64,000 nucleotides of DNA from Sunxiuqinia indica (GTDB lineage: Bacteria; Bacteroidota; Bacteroidia; Bacteroidales; Prolixibacteraceae), in the NCBI RefSeq assembly GCF_009847015.1, contig NZ_WVEM01000004.1, positions 310,001 to 374,000 of the forward strand, read 5' to 3'. Positions 18,340 to 27,694 of this stretch are shown here, piece by piece. How positions within the stretch are numbered: the stretch's first letter is position 1; every line of letters begins with the position of its first letter. The notes under the pieces were generated by a model that did not search any database, had not been told where the DNA came from, and saw only the letters and a program-made list of their open reading frames with translations. The position numbers and the translations under genes were made by a program.

Positions 18340-19548
18340 ATGACTGAAAAAAAACAACTCCCGGAAATAAAATCTCTGCTTCTACCCAAAGAAGAGATGT
18401 TGGAAATTCGTAGGCGAGGAAAGAAAATTACCATCGGTATTCCTTCCGATTTTTCAAAAATTGAGTACCGTATTCCACTCACACCCGAAGCTGTTGAATT
18501 GATGGTTTCGTACGGCCACGAAGTTTATATTGAAACTGATGCAGGGAAAGCATCCAGTTATTCTGACGAAGAATACCGGGAAGCTGGAGCTATTGTGGTG
18601 GATAAACATGAAGAAGTTTTTCAGTGCGACGTTATTATTCGTGTTGCTCCCTTTAGTTCCGAGGAAGTTGATTTATTGAGAGGTCATCAAACACTCATCT
18701 CAAATATGCACCTCAGCACGCATTGCCAGGAAACGGTTCAAAAACTCATGAAAAAGAAGGTGACAACCATTGCCTACGAGTACATGGAAAACGAAAACAA
18801 ATGTTTGCCTGTTGTACGACTGATGAGCCAGATTTCGGGAGCAACATCAATTACTTTAGCCAGCGAATACCTCAGTAATTCCAGAAATGGGAAAGGAGTC
18901 CTTTTAGGTGGGGTAACCGGAATCTCACCAACAGAACTGGTTATTTTGGGAGCCCGCACAGCTGCCGAATATGCAGCCCGTGCAGCCCTTGGTTTAGGAG
19001 CAACGGTTAAAATTTTCGATGATAATATGTTTAACCTGCAAGAGCTGGAGTCGAAGCTGGGACAACGGGTGTTTACTTCGGTCTTGTACCCGAATGTAAT
19101 ACGAAAAGCGTTAAAATCGGCTGATGTCGTTTTAGGTGCCATGTCTTTCAATTCCAACCCTTCTTTTAGAGTGTCTGAAGAAATGGTGAAAAGTATGAAA
19201 CCAGGCTCCGTAATTATTGATCTGAATATCAGCCAAGGTGGATGCTTTGAAACCAGTAAGGCAACCGACCTTAAAAATCCGACTTACGTCAAACACGGCG
19301 TTATTCACTACTGTGTGCATAATGTAGCTTCGATTGTGGCTCGTACTGCTTCTATTGCCTTAAGTAATGTTTTGACTCCTATTATCATTGCCATTGGCGA
19401 AAGTGGTGGTGTACAGAATTACATTAAGCAGTCGAATGGAATCCGAAAAGGTGTGTATATTTACAACGGTATTTTAACCAACAAAGACTTGGGTGACAAG
19501 CTCCATATTGCCAGTAAAGATATCGACCTGCTATTGGCGATTTTCTAA
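18340..19548 (+). CDS. Alanine dehydrogenase-like protein with altered catalytic residues
   Basis: 402 residues, colinear with Bacteroidota proteins annotated as alanine dehydrogenase (pyruvate + NH3 + NADH to alanine). R44 and H124 match the substrate Arg and the catalytic His. Three key positions differ from the family as I remember it. The NAD-binding glycine motif reads GARTAAE (204-210) instead of GAGTVGE. The segment that normally holds the pyruvate-binding Lys reads IIRVAP (99-104). The catalytic Asp of the IDxGG motif is Ser298 in NISQGG. It may have changed substrate or have lost activity. Its 3' end overlaps the convergent pullulanase by 4 bases. Confidence 0.75.
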   Translation: MTEKKQLPEIKSLLLPKEEMLEIRRRGKKITIGIPSDFSKIEYRIPLTPEAVELMVSYGHEVYIETDAGKASSYSDEEYREAGAIVVDKHEEVFQCDVIIRVAPFSSEEVDLLRGHQTLISNMHLSTHCQETVQKLMKKKVTTIAYEYMENENKCLPVVRLMSQISGATSITLASEYLSNSRNGKGVLLGGVTGISPTELVILGARTAAEYAARAALGLGATVKIFDDNMFNLQELESKLGQRVFTSVLYPNVIRKALKSADVVLGAMSFNSNPSFRVSEEMVKSMKPGSVIIDLNISQGGCFETSKATDLKNPTYVKHGVIHYCVHNVASIVARTASIALSNVLTPIIIAIGESGGVQNYIKQSNGIRKGVYIYNGILTNKDLGDKLHIASKDIDLLLAIF

Positions 19549-21485
19549 TACCCTTTTACTAAAATCATCATCGATGTAGGCGGAACAATGGCTTTTCGAT
19601 CAATCAGGCAATCAATCCCGTCGTAACAGATTTCATCTTCACGGGCAATCACATGCCAATCGTGCTCATCAAGCTCCATTATTGCAGGTTCCTTTTTCGC
19701 ATTGAAGATGAGCTGAATTGTTTTCCAGTTAAATTCGTTCTGACAATTTAAAAAAGAATAAGCCAAAACTCCGGGCTGATAGTTTTGTGAGAAGTTCAGA
19801 TACTTGCGGATTTCATCAGCCGACTGCATCCTGAAAACACCAATCTTCTTACGCAATTCAATCAATTTTTTATAATAGTTAAACACATCAACGTGCTCAT
19901 CTTTTAAGTTCCAGTCAATCTGATTAATCGAATCCGGTGATTTATAAGAATTGTGGTTCCCCTTTTTGCTTCTGCAAAATTCACTTCCGGCATGTAAAAA
20001 CGGAATGCCTTGCGACGTTAAAATTAGCGCTCCGGCAAGCTTTTGCATTTTCTTCAATTCCTCCACAGTGGCATCGGGGCAGCTCATTCGCAATTTATCG
20101 TACAAGGTAAAGTTATCGTGACACGACACATAGTTAACACACTGCCAGGGTTCTTTTGCCCAGGCATGTTTCGAACTTTCAACATAACCGTAAACAATAC
20201 TCGGATGATAACAAGCCGCAACAACCCCAAACTTGACTGCTTCTTCGTTTAAGGTCCGACCATTTACAAAACCACGACTTTTCTCATCAAAGTTGTTTCC
20301 TTTTATAGCATCGCGCATATCATCGTTAAAGCAGGCTATTCCATTTAAATTGACCACGTGATGTTTCACGGCCCGGTATCGTTCATCCATCGGACTATAG
20401 TCTGCCGCCCACCCTTCGCCATACAACAGAATGCCGGGGCGAAGCTCATCTAAATGCCACCGGATTTCATTCATCGTCTGAATATCCATAATCCCCATCA
20501 AATCAAAACGGAAACCGTCCAGATGAAATTCCGAAGCCCAGTATTTCAGCGAATTGATAATGTATCTGCGAACCATTGCCCGCTCCGAAGCGATTTCGTT
20601 TCCACATCCGCTGGCGTTGGCAAACTTCCCGTTTTTATTTTGCCGGTAATAATAGCCCGGCACCGTTTGATTAAACCACGAGCGTCGGGTATAGCCGGTA
20701 TGGTTATATACAACATCCATCACCACGCCAATACCGGCAGCGTGTAAAGCCTGAACCAACTGTTTCAGCTCCTTGATTCTGGAAATATTGTCGGGATTGG
20801 TGGCATAACTTCCTTCGGGTGCATTGTAATTAAGAGGATCATACCCCCAGTTGTATTTCAGATAGGGATAATTTTCATCGACCGTAAAAAAATCGTATAC
20901 CGGAAGCAAATGAACATGCGTAATTCCCAACTCTTTTAAATGATCAATGCCTGAAGCTAGCTGTCGGGGTGTTTTTGTTCCAGTTTCAGTAAAAGCTAAG
21001 TACTTGCCTTTTTGCTTCATTCCTGATGATGGGGCTATTGAAAAATCACGCACGTGCAACTCGTACAAAACGGCATCCACCGGATTTTTGGGTTCGAGCG
21101 GTTGATCGTGTTCCCAACCTTCGGGATTCGTTTCCTGTGGATCGTAGATTAAACCGCGTTTCCCATTTGAGCCAACAGCCTTTGTATCTACACCCGGCGT
21201 TTCATTCAACCACTCACCGTCGTTTACCCGGAAGGTAAAATAACGACCTTTAAAATCGCCATCCAGTCGAATCTGCCAAACCCCGTTTGGTGTTGCAGCC
21301 ATTTTTTCGATCCGGAAAGGGCTACCACCCGAGCTTTTCTCGTACAACCGGAACTCGACTTCCTTTGCTGCCGGAGTCCACAGCTTGACAAGAATTTCTT
21401 CAGGTGAATAAAGTACACCCAAGTCATCACCTCGGTAATAAGGGTAGATTGAAAAATCGATATGATTAAATGTCCAGTCTCTCAT
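19545..21485 (-). CDS. pulA: Type I pullulanase (GH13 debranching enzyme)
   Basis: 646-residue alpha-1,6-glucosidase. An N-terminal CBM48-like domain (~25-115) is followed by the GH13_14 catalytic barrel. Visible signatures are the pullulanase motif YNWGYDP (211-217), region I MDVVYNHTG (256-264), nucleophile D328 in FRFDLM, acid/base E357 in YGEGW, and H456-D457 in SCHDNF. There is no signal peptide, so it should act in the cytoplasm on glycogen or imported maltodextrin branches. It follows the unknown membrane-protein gene with no gap. Confidence 0.94.
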   Translation of the reverse strand: MRDWTFNHIDFSIYPYYRGDDLGVLYSPEEILVKLWTPAAKEVEFRLYEKSSGGSPFRIEKMAATPNGVWQIRLDGDFKGRYFTFRVNDGEWLNETPGVDTKAVGSNGKRGLIYDPQETNPEGWEHDQPLEPKNPVDAVLYELHVRDFSIAPSSGMKQKGKYLAFTETGTKTPRQLASGIDHLKELGITHVHLLPVYDFFTVDENYPYLKYNWGYDPLNYNAPEGSYATNPDNISRIKELKQLVQALHAAGIGVVMDVVYNHTGYTRRSWFNQTVPGYYYRQNKNGKFANASGCGNEIASERAMVRRYIINSLKYWASEFHLDGFRFDLMGIMDIQTMNEIRWHLDELRPGILLYGEGWAADYSPMDERYRAVKHHVVNLNGIACFNDDMRDAIKGNNFDEKSRGFVNGRTLNEEAVKFGVVAACYHPSIVYGYVESSKHAWAKEPWQCVNYVSCHDNFTLYDKLRMSCPDATVEELKKMQKLAGALILTSQGIPFLHAGSEFCRSKKGNHNSYKSPDSINQIDWNLKDEHVDVFNYYKKLIELRKKIGVFRMQSADEIRKYLNFSQNYQPGVLAYSFLNCQNEFNWKTIQLIFNAKKEPAIMELDEHDWHVIAREDEICYDGIDCLIDRKAIVPPTSMMILVKGY

Positions 21486-22031
21486 TTATGAAAATAAACT
21501 TTTTTGAAGGGTGATGTAGGAAGATGAATATTTTTTCCCGTTTGTATCGAACACCCGAATTTTCGACCAGAAATACCGTTTTAGCTTTCGATCGTGATTA
21601 TAAAAAACACTTAAGTCGATGCGTAGTTCATGCGTTTTCCCGGCTTCAAGAAAAAGTGGGTAAATTACGTATCGGTTAATCCCTTTTAACTTGAACTTAC
21701 GTTTCGTCCATATTTTCCGAAACGTCAGTATTGGCGCCTTCAAATCGATATCCTTTTTACTGTTGTTTGTGATTTTCAATGTCAGCACATTGGGTTTGAA
21801 CTTACGATCTTTCAACAGTTCAATTTTCAATTGACTATTTTTAACAGAAACGGGCTTGCCTTTTAGCTTATTCGGTTTCTTAAAGACCCGACTCAGAATA
21901 ATATATAACAGTGGAATTGCAACGAAAACAGCAACAAACCACAACAATTTATCTCCTTCCGGCTTAACTTCATTTTGAGCAAAACCGACGAAAGGAATAC
22001 TAAATATCGCAAACAGGAGAATCCGCTTCAT
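21486..22031 (-). CDS. Unrecognised protein with signal peptide and one membrane segment
   Basis: 181 residues. A signal peptide (MKRILLFAIFSIPFVGFAQ) is followed by a transmembrane helix (LLWFVAVFVAIPLLYIILS, 29-47). A basic stretch and a beta-rich C-terminal domain follow, which looks like an immunoglobulin-like fold (LTLKITNNSKKDIDLKAP). I do not recognise the family. The stop directly abuts the pullulanase ATG, so the two are probably cotranscribed. A role linked to glycan use is only a guess from position. Confidence 0.75.
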   Translation of the reverse strand: MKRILLFAIFSIPFVGFAQNEVKPEGDKLLWFVAVFVAIPLLYIILSRVFKKPNKLKGKPVSVKNSQLKIELLKDRKFKPNVLTLKITNNSKKDIDLKAPILTFRKIWTKRKFKLKGINRYVIYPLFLEAGKTHELRIDLSVFYNHDRKLKRYFWSKIRVFDTNGKKYSSSYITLQKSLFS

Positions 22032-22054
22032 GTTGTTATTTTAAGCTGGTAAAA

Positions 22055-22086
22055 GTAAAAAAGTCCTGCAACTATAACAGGACTTT
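22055..22086 (-). terminator. Rho-independent terminator after the LytTR regulator
   Basis: 9-bp stem AAAGTCCTG / CAGGACTTT with a 9-base loop; the minus-strand reading continues into a T run. It ends the 25.2-22.1 kb signalling operon about 50 bases after the regulator stop. Confidence 0.8.
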
Positions 22087-22138
22087 GAAATAAAACTAAT
22101 TTAAAACTAAACCAATGAACCATTCCGGCTCAATTCTT

Positions 22139-22888
22139 TTAAAAATGAAGTGCCTCTTTTATTTTTTTATACCCGGTTTTGCTCACCTTCAATTTGGTTT
22201 TATCTTTCATAATGACGATGTACGATTCCTTTTCATATTGCTGAATTTCGGCAATACACTCAACCCGCACAATGTACGAACGATGAATTCGGATGAAGTC
22301 TTTCGGGTTCAAGTGCGCCTCGAAGTACTTCATCGTATTTTGCTTCATATGGCGTCCGGCTGAGGTGTAAATCAACACATAATCATCCATCGACTCGAGG
22401 TAGCGCACCTGATCAACCGGAATGATGTTTATTTTATGACGATCTTTCACGACAATTCGCTCCAGGTATTCATTAACCGCATAGCTGCTGAGTTGCTCCA
22501 GCTTATCACCGGTGCTTTCATTATTCCCAATCCGGTCGGCAACTTTTTCGATGGCTTCCATCATCCGATCTTTCGAAAATGGTTTCAGCAAATAGTCGAC
22601 AGCGCTGTAATCAAATGCTTTTAAGGCATATTGGTCGTAGGCGGTTGTGAAAATAATTTCAGGTTTATGATCGAGCAACTCCAACATTTCAAACCCCGTA
22701 ATTTTCGGCATCTGAATATCTAGAAAAACAAGATCCGGCTTGAGCTCATTGATTTTTTGCACGCCTTCAAAGCCATTTTCACACTCACCAATCAAGTTGA
22801 GTTTGGGATGATCTTTTAAATACGACTTCAACAGGTTTCTGGCCAATTCTTCGTCTTCTATAATTAATGCTGTTAGTTCTTCTTTCAT
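22139..22888 (-). CDS. LytTR-family response regulator
   Basis: 249 residues. The receiver domain has acidic pocket E11/D12, phosphoacceptor D57 in FLDIQMP, T in TTAYDQYA and K in LLKPF. The C-terminal LytTR DNA-binding domain (~150-249) has VRYLESMDDYVLIYT and FIRIHRSYIVRVECI. It pairs with the LytS-type kinase upstream. The ATG at 22888 was preferred over a TTG at 22912. The gap between kinase and regulator (87 bases) holds a ~60-bp element also found before a TonB-C gene at 39.3 kb. Confidence 0.93.
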   Translation of the reverse strand: MKEELTALIIEDEELARNLLKSYLKDHPKLNLIGECENGFEGVQKINELKPDLVFLDIQMPKITGFEMLELLDHKPEIIFTTAYDQYALKAFDYSAVDYLLKPFSKDRMMEAIEKVADRIGNNESTGDKLEQLSSYAVNEYLERIVVKDRHKINIIPVDQVRYLESMDDYVLIYTSAGRHMKQNTMKYFEAHLNPKDFIRIHRSYIVRVECIAEIQQYEKESYIVIMKDKTKLKVSKTGYKKIKEALHF

Positions 22889-22915
22889 CTCATTATAATT
22901 TAATATTTTCAACGG

Positions 22916-22980
22916 TACTCGATGGAACTCGCTTATAATGACTCTCCTGTGTGTAATGGCCTTTACATGCTCGTTTCATA
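22916..22980 (-). promoter_or_regulatory. Leader element shared with the TonB-C gene (copy A)
   Basis: A ~60-bp stretch running from the kinase stop codon toward the regulator start. It is closely similar to 39305-39366: both contain, in plus-strand order, ATGGAACTCGCTT, CTGTGT, TTTACAT and CTCGTTTCAT. On the coding strand it has a small dyad TGTAA-N6-TTACA and repeated xCGAG blocks 42 bases apart. A LytTR-regulator operator is one explanation. Confidence 0.55.
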
Positions 22981-24025
22981 CCGGTATTTTTTTGGGTAGT
23001 AATAATTCAATTTTAAAGCTTGTCTTCAAATCCGTAATTCGAATAAGTTCAGAGGTTCCGTAAATAAGTTCCAATCGTTGTCTGATATTCCGAAGGCCGA
23101 TTCCCTCTCCCCTGTTTCTGATGCTCTCCGCATCGTAATCATTTTCAATAACAATCAACATATTTCCATTTTCGGTCGCACAGCTTGTTGTTATGCTAAC
23201 AGGCTCCGTTGCTTCGTACACCCCATATTTGATGGCATTCTCGTATAATGGTTGCAAAATCATATTCGGAATCTGAAAGTTATGACAACTTTCTTCGACT
23301 TCAAAAACAGGATTTAATTTTTTCCCGAACCTCACTTTTTCAATACTCAGGTACAGTTTTATATTCTCCAGTTCATCTTTCAACGAAACGGTTTCGTCCT
23401 GGTCATGCTGCAAAGCATAACGCATAAACCGGGATAAGTTGATCACCATTTCATGTGCTTTTTCAGGAAAGCTCATCGTTAGCGAAGCAATCGAATTCAA
23501 GCTATTGAAAAGAAAGTGGGGATTGATTTGTGATTTCAAGGCACTTAGCTCAGCTTCGCGGATTAATGATTTCAGCTCTGCTTCCTTCTTGATCTTTTCT
23601 TTCAGACTTTGATAGTAGTTGATGGCCAGAAAAAACAGCACGAAAATAACGTACATCACATAACCCGAAAAGATCCGGCCGGGCAAGGTATCATATAGCA
23701 AATAGAGGTTTCCGGAGTCGATGACCTTAATACTGATAAAGCCCAGGTAAATCCAGATGGCGTTTAAGATTGAAGCCCCAATTAAATGATAAAGAAGAAC
23801 CCAGGTCAGCTCATTTTCTTCTAAACTGTTGTATTTGATGATAAACCAAATACTGGCTCCCAGAACCGGGTAAATAACAAAGTAAATGAAAGCCGATAAG
23901 CTGGAACTAATCAGATCGGTTCCATACCAAAAGTATTGAATTGAAATATTGCTCACCCCAATAACCAACCAAAACACCCCATAATAGAGCATCAGTATTT
24001 TATTATTAATGAAAGGGTGCTTCAT
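22976..24025 (-). CDS. LytS/YehU-type sensor histidine kinase
   Basis: 349 residues. Four predicted membrane helices lie in residues 10-135, then a coiled linker, then the His_kinase domain with H170 in SQINPHFLFNSLNS. The ATPase region has the N box IPNMILQPLYENAIKYG and the G box GEGIGLRNIRQRL. There is no extracellular sensor domain, so it probably senses the membrane itself or a neighbouring membrane protein. The start lies 8 bases after the LiaF-like gene, as in a single operon. Confidence 0.93.
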   Translation of the reverse strand: MKHPFINNKILMLYYGVFWLVIGVSNISIQYFWYGTDLISSSLSAFIYFVIYPVLGASIWFIIKYNSLEENELTWVLLYHLIGASILNAIWIYLGFISIKVIDSGNLYLLYDTLPGRIFSGYVMYVIFVLFFLAINYYQSLKEKIKKEAELKSLIREAELSALKSQINPHFLFNSLNSIASLTMSFPEKAHEMVINLSRFMRYALQHDQDETVSLKDELENIKLYLSIEKVRFGKKLNPVFEVEESCHNFQIPNMILQPLYENAIKYGVYEATEPVSITTSCATENGNMLIVIENDYDAESIRNRGEGIGLRNIRQRLELIYGTSELIRITDLKTSFKIELLLPKKIPV

Positions 24026-24033
24026 CGGTTCAA

Positions 24034-24741
24034 TTATACATGCTTCACTTCAAAACCTCCAAAAACTGTAAAACCTCGAATGACCAGTGTCTTTGATGGA
24101 TCGTAATGCGAATGTCGGAAGGTATCGCCTCGTTTATCGGTAAAAGCACCAAAAATAGTAGTGACCTCATTGCGAACATTCCAGTCCAGCGGCACCTTTA
24201 TACTGCAGCCTCCAAACACGGAAATAGTATCGATATAAGCACCTTGAGGCGAAAGTGTGGCTTGCCTCAAATCATACTCGATTCCACCAAAGATCGATGT
24301 CGACCGGCCTCCTTTCAGATCCTGCGAATTGATGAAAACTTCGCGCCCACCAAAAATCACAAAATCATCAAACTGATTCAGGTCCTGCTGACCCACGCCA
24401 TGCTCTATCCGCGATTTACACCCCTTGTGCCGATAAATTAAAGCGACTCCCGCACCAACCAACAATAAAGGCCAATAAAGCCTGCGTATTTCATGAGGTA
24501 TATCAACAAGTTCAGGAACCAGAAAAATACCTCCAATGGCAATCATGATGGTTCCTCCTGTTCGGTTACCTCCAAGCAAGGAGAATACGCCAATTGCAAT
24601 TAACAACGTTTGCCATGATATGAGCAAGTCAGCAATACTCCAGGGAATCAGGTTCAATCGTTCCAAAATCAGGATTGCTCCTATACTGATGAGTATCAGC
24701 CCAAAGTAATATCTTTTATTTCCTCTTTCTCTATCCTTCAT
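24034..24741 (-). CDS. LiaF/DUF5668-like membrane protein
   Basis: 235 residues. Four short hydrophobic helices lie in residues 10-110 (YYFGLILISIGAILILERL and following). A C-terminal beta-repeat domain follows, with VIFGGREVFINS, SIFGGIEYDLRQA, SVFGGCSIKVP and TVFGGFEVK. The repeated x-F-G-G-x motif is that of LiaF-type proteins, which restrain LiaRS/VraSR-like envelope-stress systems. Here it precedes a LytS-type kinase and LytTR regulator, so a similar controlling role is likely but unproven. Confidence 0.82.
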   Translation of the reverse strand: MKDRERGNKRYYFGLILISIGAILILERLNLIPWSIADLLISWQTLLIAIGVFSLLGGNRTGGTIMIAIGGIFLVPELVDIPHEIRRLYWPLLLVGAGVALIYRHKGCKSRIEHGVGQQDLNQFDDFVIFGGREVFINSQDLKGGRSTSIFGGIEYDLRQATLSPQGAYIDTISVFGGCSIKVPLDWNVRNEVTTIFGAFTDKRGDTFRHSHYDPSKTLVIRGFTVFGGFEVKHV

Positions 24742-24817
24742 AATATCCAGCCTTTGTATCCTTCGAAAATAAATTCAGATTCAATTCTTCGCACAAGTAA
24801 AATTCAGCTCAAAAATG

Positions 24818-25219
24818 CTAAAAAAGTTTGCTAATCAACACAATTCCCAAAATAATCAGAATCAGGGGAAAAAAGAGTACCAGTAAAATTCCGGGAATGA
24901 TGAGGTGAGGTAGCAAAAACAAAATGGCGAACACCAAAAATAGTGCACCAATTAGCCTTCGCCCTACAATGAGTAAAACACCAACGAGCAACAAAATAAC
25001 CGGCCAGGTAACTGAAATAGCTCCAAAGTGGAAAATATTCAGGAAGCTGGCTCCGGCATCTTGAACGACATGCCAGCCCGGCAAGCCAAGTTGCCAGCCG
25101 ATTTCTTTTAAAATCCAAAGAATTCCGATAACTACTAAAACGGTTCCCAGAAAAGAACCGCGTGACTTTCGTTCTCTTGCATGATGTCTTTCTGACCTGC
25201 AGTGATGATATGTTTCCAT
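24818..25219 (-). CDS. Small DUF5668/LiaI-like membrane protein
   Basis: 133 residues. A His/Arg-rich N terminus (ETYHHCRSERHHARERKSR) precedes four hydrophobic segments: FLGTVLVVIGILWILKEIG, a central helix, VILLLVGVLLIVGRR and the C-terminal LVLFFPLILIILGIVLI. It resembles the membrane half of the LiaF-like protein encoded next. It is the first gene of the four-gene signalling operon. The His/Cys-rich N terminus could bind metal, which is speculative. Confidence 0.75.
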   Translation of the reverse strand: METYHHCRSERHHARERKSRGSFLGTVLVVIGILWILKEIGWQLGLPGWHVVQDAGASFLNIFHFGAISVTWPVILLLVGVLLIVGRRLIGALFLVFAILFLLPHLIIPGILLVLFFPLILIILGIVLISKLF

Positions 25220-25326
25220 GATGCACGACCTTTAATTTCTACGGTAAAACTAGCAATTCCAGGTATTCCTGAGAAAAGATGATCGGTTAATGGAAGTGAA
25301 TAATCGGTAAGAAGCAATTTCGATCA

Positions 25327-25357
25327 TTAAAAAGGCGAGAACTCAATGGTCTCGCCT
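25327..25357 (-). terminator. Rho-independent terminator after glnS
   Basis: 8-bp perfect stem AGGCGAGA / TCTCGCCT with a 9-base loop, followed by TTTTT on the minus strand, 20 bases beyond the glnS stop. Confidence 0.85.
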
Positions 25358-25377
25358 GTATTTGATTTCAATATCAA

Positions 25378-27087
25378 CTATTTCCCTTTAAATTTTGACC
25401 AGTTATCCCGCAAAGGAGCCGTGCGGTTAAACACCAACTGATCCGTTGAGCTGTCCGGGTCAACATTGAAATACCCCAATCGCTCGAACTGGAATGAATC
25501 CAATGGTTTCGCATCTTTCACAAATGGCTCCAGGTAGCATTTCTTTAAAACGGTTAACGAATCAGGATTCAGAAATTCTTTAAAATCACGATCCTTGTGT
25601 CCATCAGGCTCTTCGTCTAAAAATAAACGATCGTACAAGCGAACTTCAGCCTCAACATTATTGCTGGCAGACACCCAGTGCAATGTTGCTTTCACTTTCC
25701 GTCCATCAGGTGAATTACCGCCTTTGGTTTCAGGGTCGTAGGTACAGTGTAAGGCTGTAATTTCGCCGCTTTCGTCTTTTATCACTTCGTTGCACGTAAG
25801 GTAATACGCGTACCGAAGGCGCACCTCACGCCCGGGAGCCAGTCGGAAAAACTTGCGCGGTGGATCTTCCATAAAGTCATCGCGCTCAATATAGATTTCC
25901 TTCGAGAAAGGCACTTTGCGTTTTCCGGCATCCGGGTTTTCGGGGTTATTAACCGCATCCAGCTCTTCAACCTGACCTTCGGGATAATTGGTGATAACAA
26001 CTTTCAACGGATTTAGTACACCCATTACGCGCTGCGCCTTTTTATTCAAATCTTCACGCACACTGTGCTCCAACAAAGCAACGTCAATCATTCCGTCCAC
26101 TTTGGTAACACCAATGCGGTCGGCAAAATTGCGGATTGATTCCGGAGTATATCCCCGACGTCGCAATCCGGAGATGGTCGGCATACGCGGATCGTCCCAT
26201 CCATTGACGTAGTTCTCTTTGACCAGTTCAAGCAGCTTACGCTTACTCATCACCGTGTAGGTGAGGTTTAAGCGGGCAAATTCAATCTGACGGGGTCTGT
26301 ACTCCCCTTCTTTCAACTGATCGATAAACCAGTTGTATAACGGACGGTGAACTTCAAATTCCAAGGTGCAAATCGAATGAGTGATTCCTTCCCAATAGTC
26401 GCCCTGACCATGCGCAAAGTCATACATCGGGTAAATGCACCACTTATCTCCTGTGCGATGATGAGGCGTTTTCATGATCCGGTACAAAATAGGATCACGC
26501 ATGTGCATATTGGGCGATGCCATATCTATTTTTGCACGTAACACTTTTTCGCCTTCGTTGAATTCGCCACCACGCATCCGCTCAAAAAGATCCAGATTTT
26601 CTTCGACCGAACGCTCCCGGTGCGGACTTTCAAATCCTGGTCGTGTTGGTGTTCCTTTTTGGGCACTGATGGTTTCAGCATCCTGATCATCCACATAGGC
26701 TTTATCCGCTTTTATTAGCTTGACAGCGAACGCATACAAATTATCAAAATAATCCGATGAGAAATACTCACGTTCTCCCCAATCGAAGCCCAGCCAACGA
26801 ACATCTTTCTTGATCGATTCAACATATTCGGTTTCCTCTTTCGAGGGGTTGGTATCGTCAAATCGCAAATTGGTTATTCCTCCATACTCCTGAGCAGTTC
26901 CAAAGTTCAGACAAATTGACTTCGCGTGCCCAATATGCAAATATCCGTTTGGTTCCGGCGGGAAGCGGGTATGCACCCTTCCATCATTCTTCCCTTCTTT
27001 CAATTCTTCTTCAATAATCTGGCGGATAAAATTCTTTTTCACCACCGCATCTTTTTCAGGAGTTTTTTCGCTCATAGAAGTCATCAA
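25378..27087 (-). CDS. glnS: Glutaminyl-tRNA synthetase
   Basis: 569-residue class I aminoacyl-tRNA synthetase. The HIGH motif lies in [15 protein letters not shown] and the KMSKS-type loop is VMSKRK. The GlnRS rather than GluRS identity follows from [30 protein letters not shown] and the two-barrel anticodon-binding C terminus. Having GlnRS means glutamine is charged directly instead of through Glu-tRNAGln amidation. Several Met codons cluster at the N terminus (MMTSM), so the exact start is uncertain by up to four residues. Confidence 0.97.
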   Translation of the reverse strand: MMTSMSEKTPEKDAVVKKNFIRQIIEEELKEGKNDGRVHTRFPPEPNGYLHIGHAKSICLNFGTAQEYGGITNLRFDDTNPSKEETEYVESIKKDVRWLGFDWGEREYFSSDYFDNLYAFAVKLIKADKAYVDDQDAETISAQKGTPTRPGFESPHRERSVEENLDLFERMRGGEFNEGEKVLRAKIDMASPNMHMRDPILYRIMKTPHHRTGDKWCIYPMYDFAHGQGDYWEGITHSICTLEFEVHRPLYNWFIDQLKEGEYRPRQIEFARLNLTYTVMSKRKLLELVKENYVNGWDDPRMPTISGLRRRGYTPESIRNFADRIGVTKVDGMIDVALLEHSVREDLNKKAQRVMGVLNPLKVVITNYPEGQVEELDAVNNPENPDAGKRKVPFSKEIYIERDDFMEDPPRKFFRLAPGREVRLRYAYYLTCNEVIKDESGEITALHCTYDPETKGGNSPDGRKVKATLHWVSASNNVEAEVRLYDRLFLDEEPDGHKDRDFKEFLNPDSLTVLKKCYLEPFVKDAKPLDSFQFERLGYFNVDPDSSTDQLVFNRTAPLRDNWSKFKGK

Positions 27088-27171
27088 TTAATTTAAAGAA
27101 ACAAAAATATAAAATGATTCTGCACAAATGGTTTTTAGTGCCTATAAAATGAAAAAGTAGCAAAGAAAACT

Positions 27172-27179
27172 TAATTTTG
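27172..27179 (+). promoter_or_regulatory. -7 promoter element before folB
   Basis: TAATTTTG is a full match to TAnnTTTG, 38 bases before the folB ATG. No TTTG is found at the usual -33 spacing. Confidence 0.45.
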
Positions 27180-27217
27180 CACCCAACAATTTACATTGAA
27201 AATCTATTTAGAATAAA

Positions 27218-27568
27218 ATGGGACAAATTGATCTGGAAGGATTGGAATTTTATGCCTACCACGGGCATTATCCGATTGAAAAAGAAGTTGGGAACAAATT
27301 TATTGTGAATGTCAGTATCGAAACCGACTGTGAAGCTGCCGGAAAATCGGATCGATTGGAAGATGCCCTGGACTACCAAAAGGTGTATGAATTGATTAAG
27401 CAAGAAATGGCCATCACTTCTGATTTGCTCGAAAACGTCGCCACCCGTATTTTAAATCAGTTGTATGCCGGGTTTTCCGTTATTGAACATGCGCGGGTCA
27501 AAATCTCGAAAATGAACCCTCCAATGGGCGGGCAAATTGAGAAGGTGAGCGTAACGCTGAGCCGCTAA
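27218..27568 (+). CDS. folB: Dihydroneopterin aldolase
   Basis: 116-residue FolB, which splits 7,8-dihydroneopterin to 6-hydroxymethyl-dihydropterin in folate synthesis. The conserved N-terminal FYAYHGHYPIEKEVGNKF carries the pterin-binding Glu, LDYQKVYELI the Tyr, and ISKMNPPMGG the catalytic Lys. Length is normal. It is a single gene, divergent from glnS. Confidence 0.95.
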   Translation: MGQIDLEGLEFYAYHGHYPIEKEVGNKFIVNVSIETDCEAAGKSDRLEDALDYQKVYELIKQEMAITSDLLENVATRILNQLYAGFSVIEHARVKISKMNPPMGGQIEKVSVTLSR

Positions 27569-27652
27569 AACACACCCGGCGATGGAATGGCCGGCTGTGG
27601 AAGATCGTTCGATCGGTTAAAATGGAGTCCGCCAGGGCCGGGGTCACAAACT

Positions 27653-27685
27653 GCCCCTCGGTTGAACGAAGCGGAAACGAGGGCC
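27653..27685. repeat. REP-like hairpin, copy 1
   Basis: Imperfect dyad GCCCCTCGGTT ... AAACGAGGGCC around GAACGAAGCGG. An 18-base core shared with copy 2 at 28217-28241 differs at one base. It lies just past the 3' end of the small secreted-protein gene at 27695-28159. Confidence 0.6.
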
Positions 27686-27694
27686 AGCGGTAAA

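Noticed and set aside
24831-25226. Alternative minus-strand frame of 131 codons overlapping the DUF5668-like gene
   Set aside because: The other frame gives clear membrane helices; this one gives a mixed Cys/Arg/Ser sequence.
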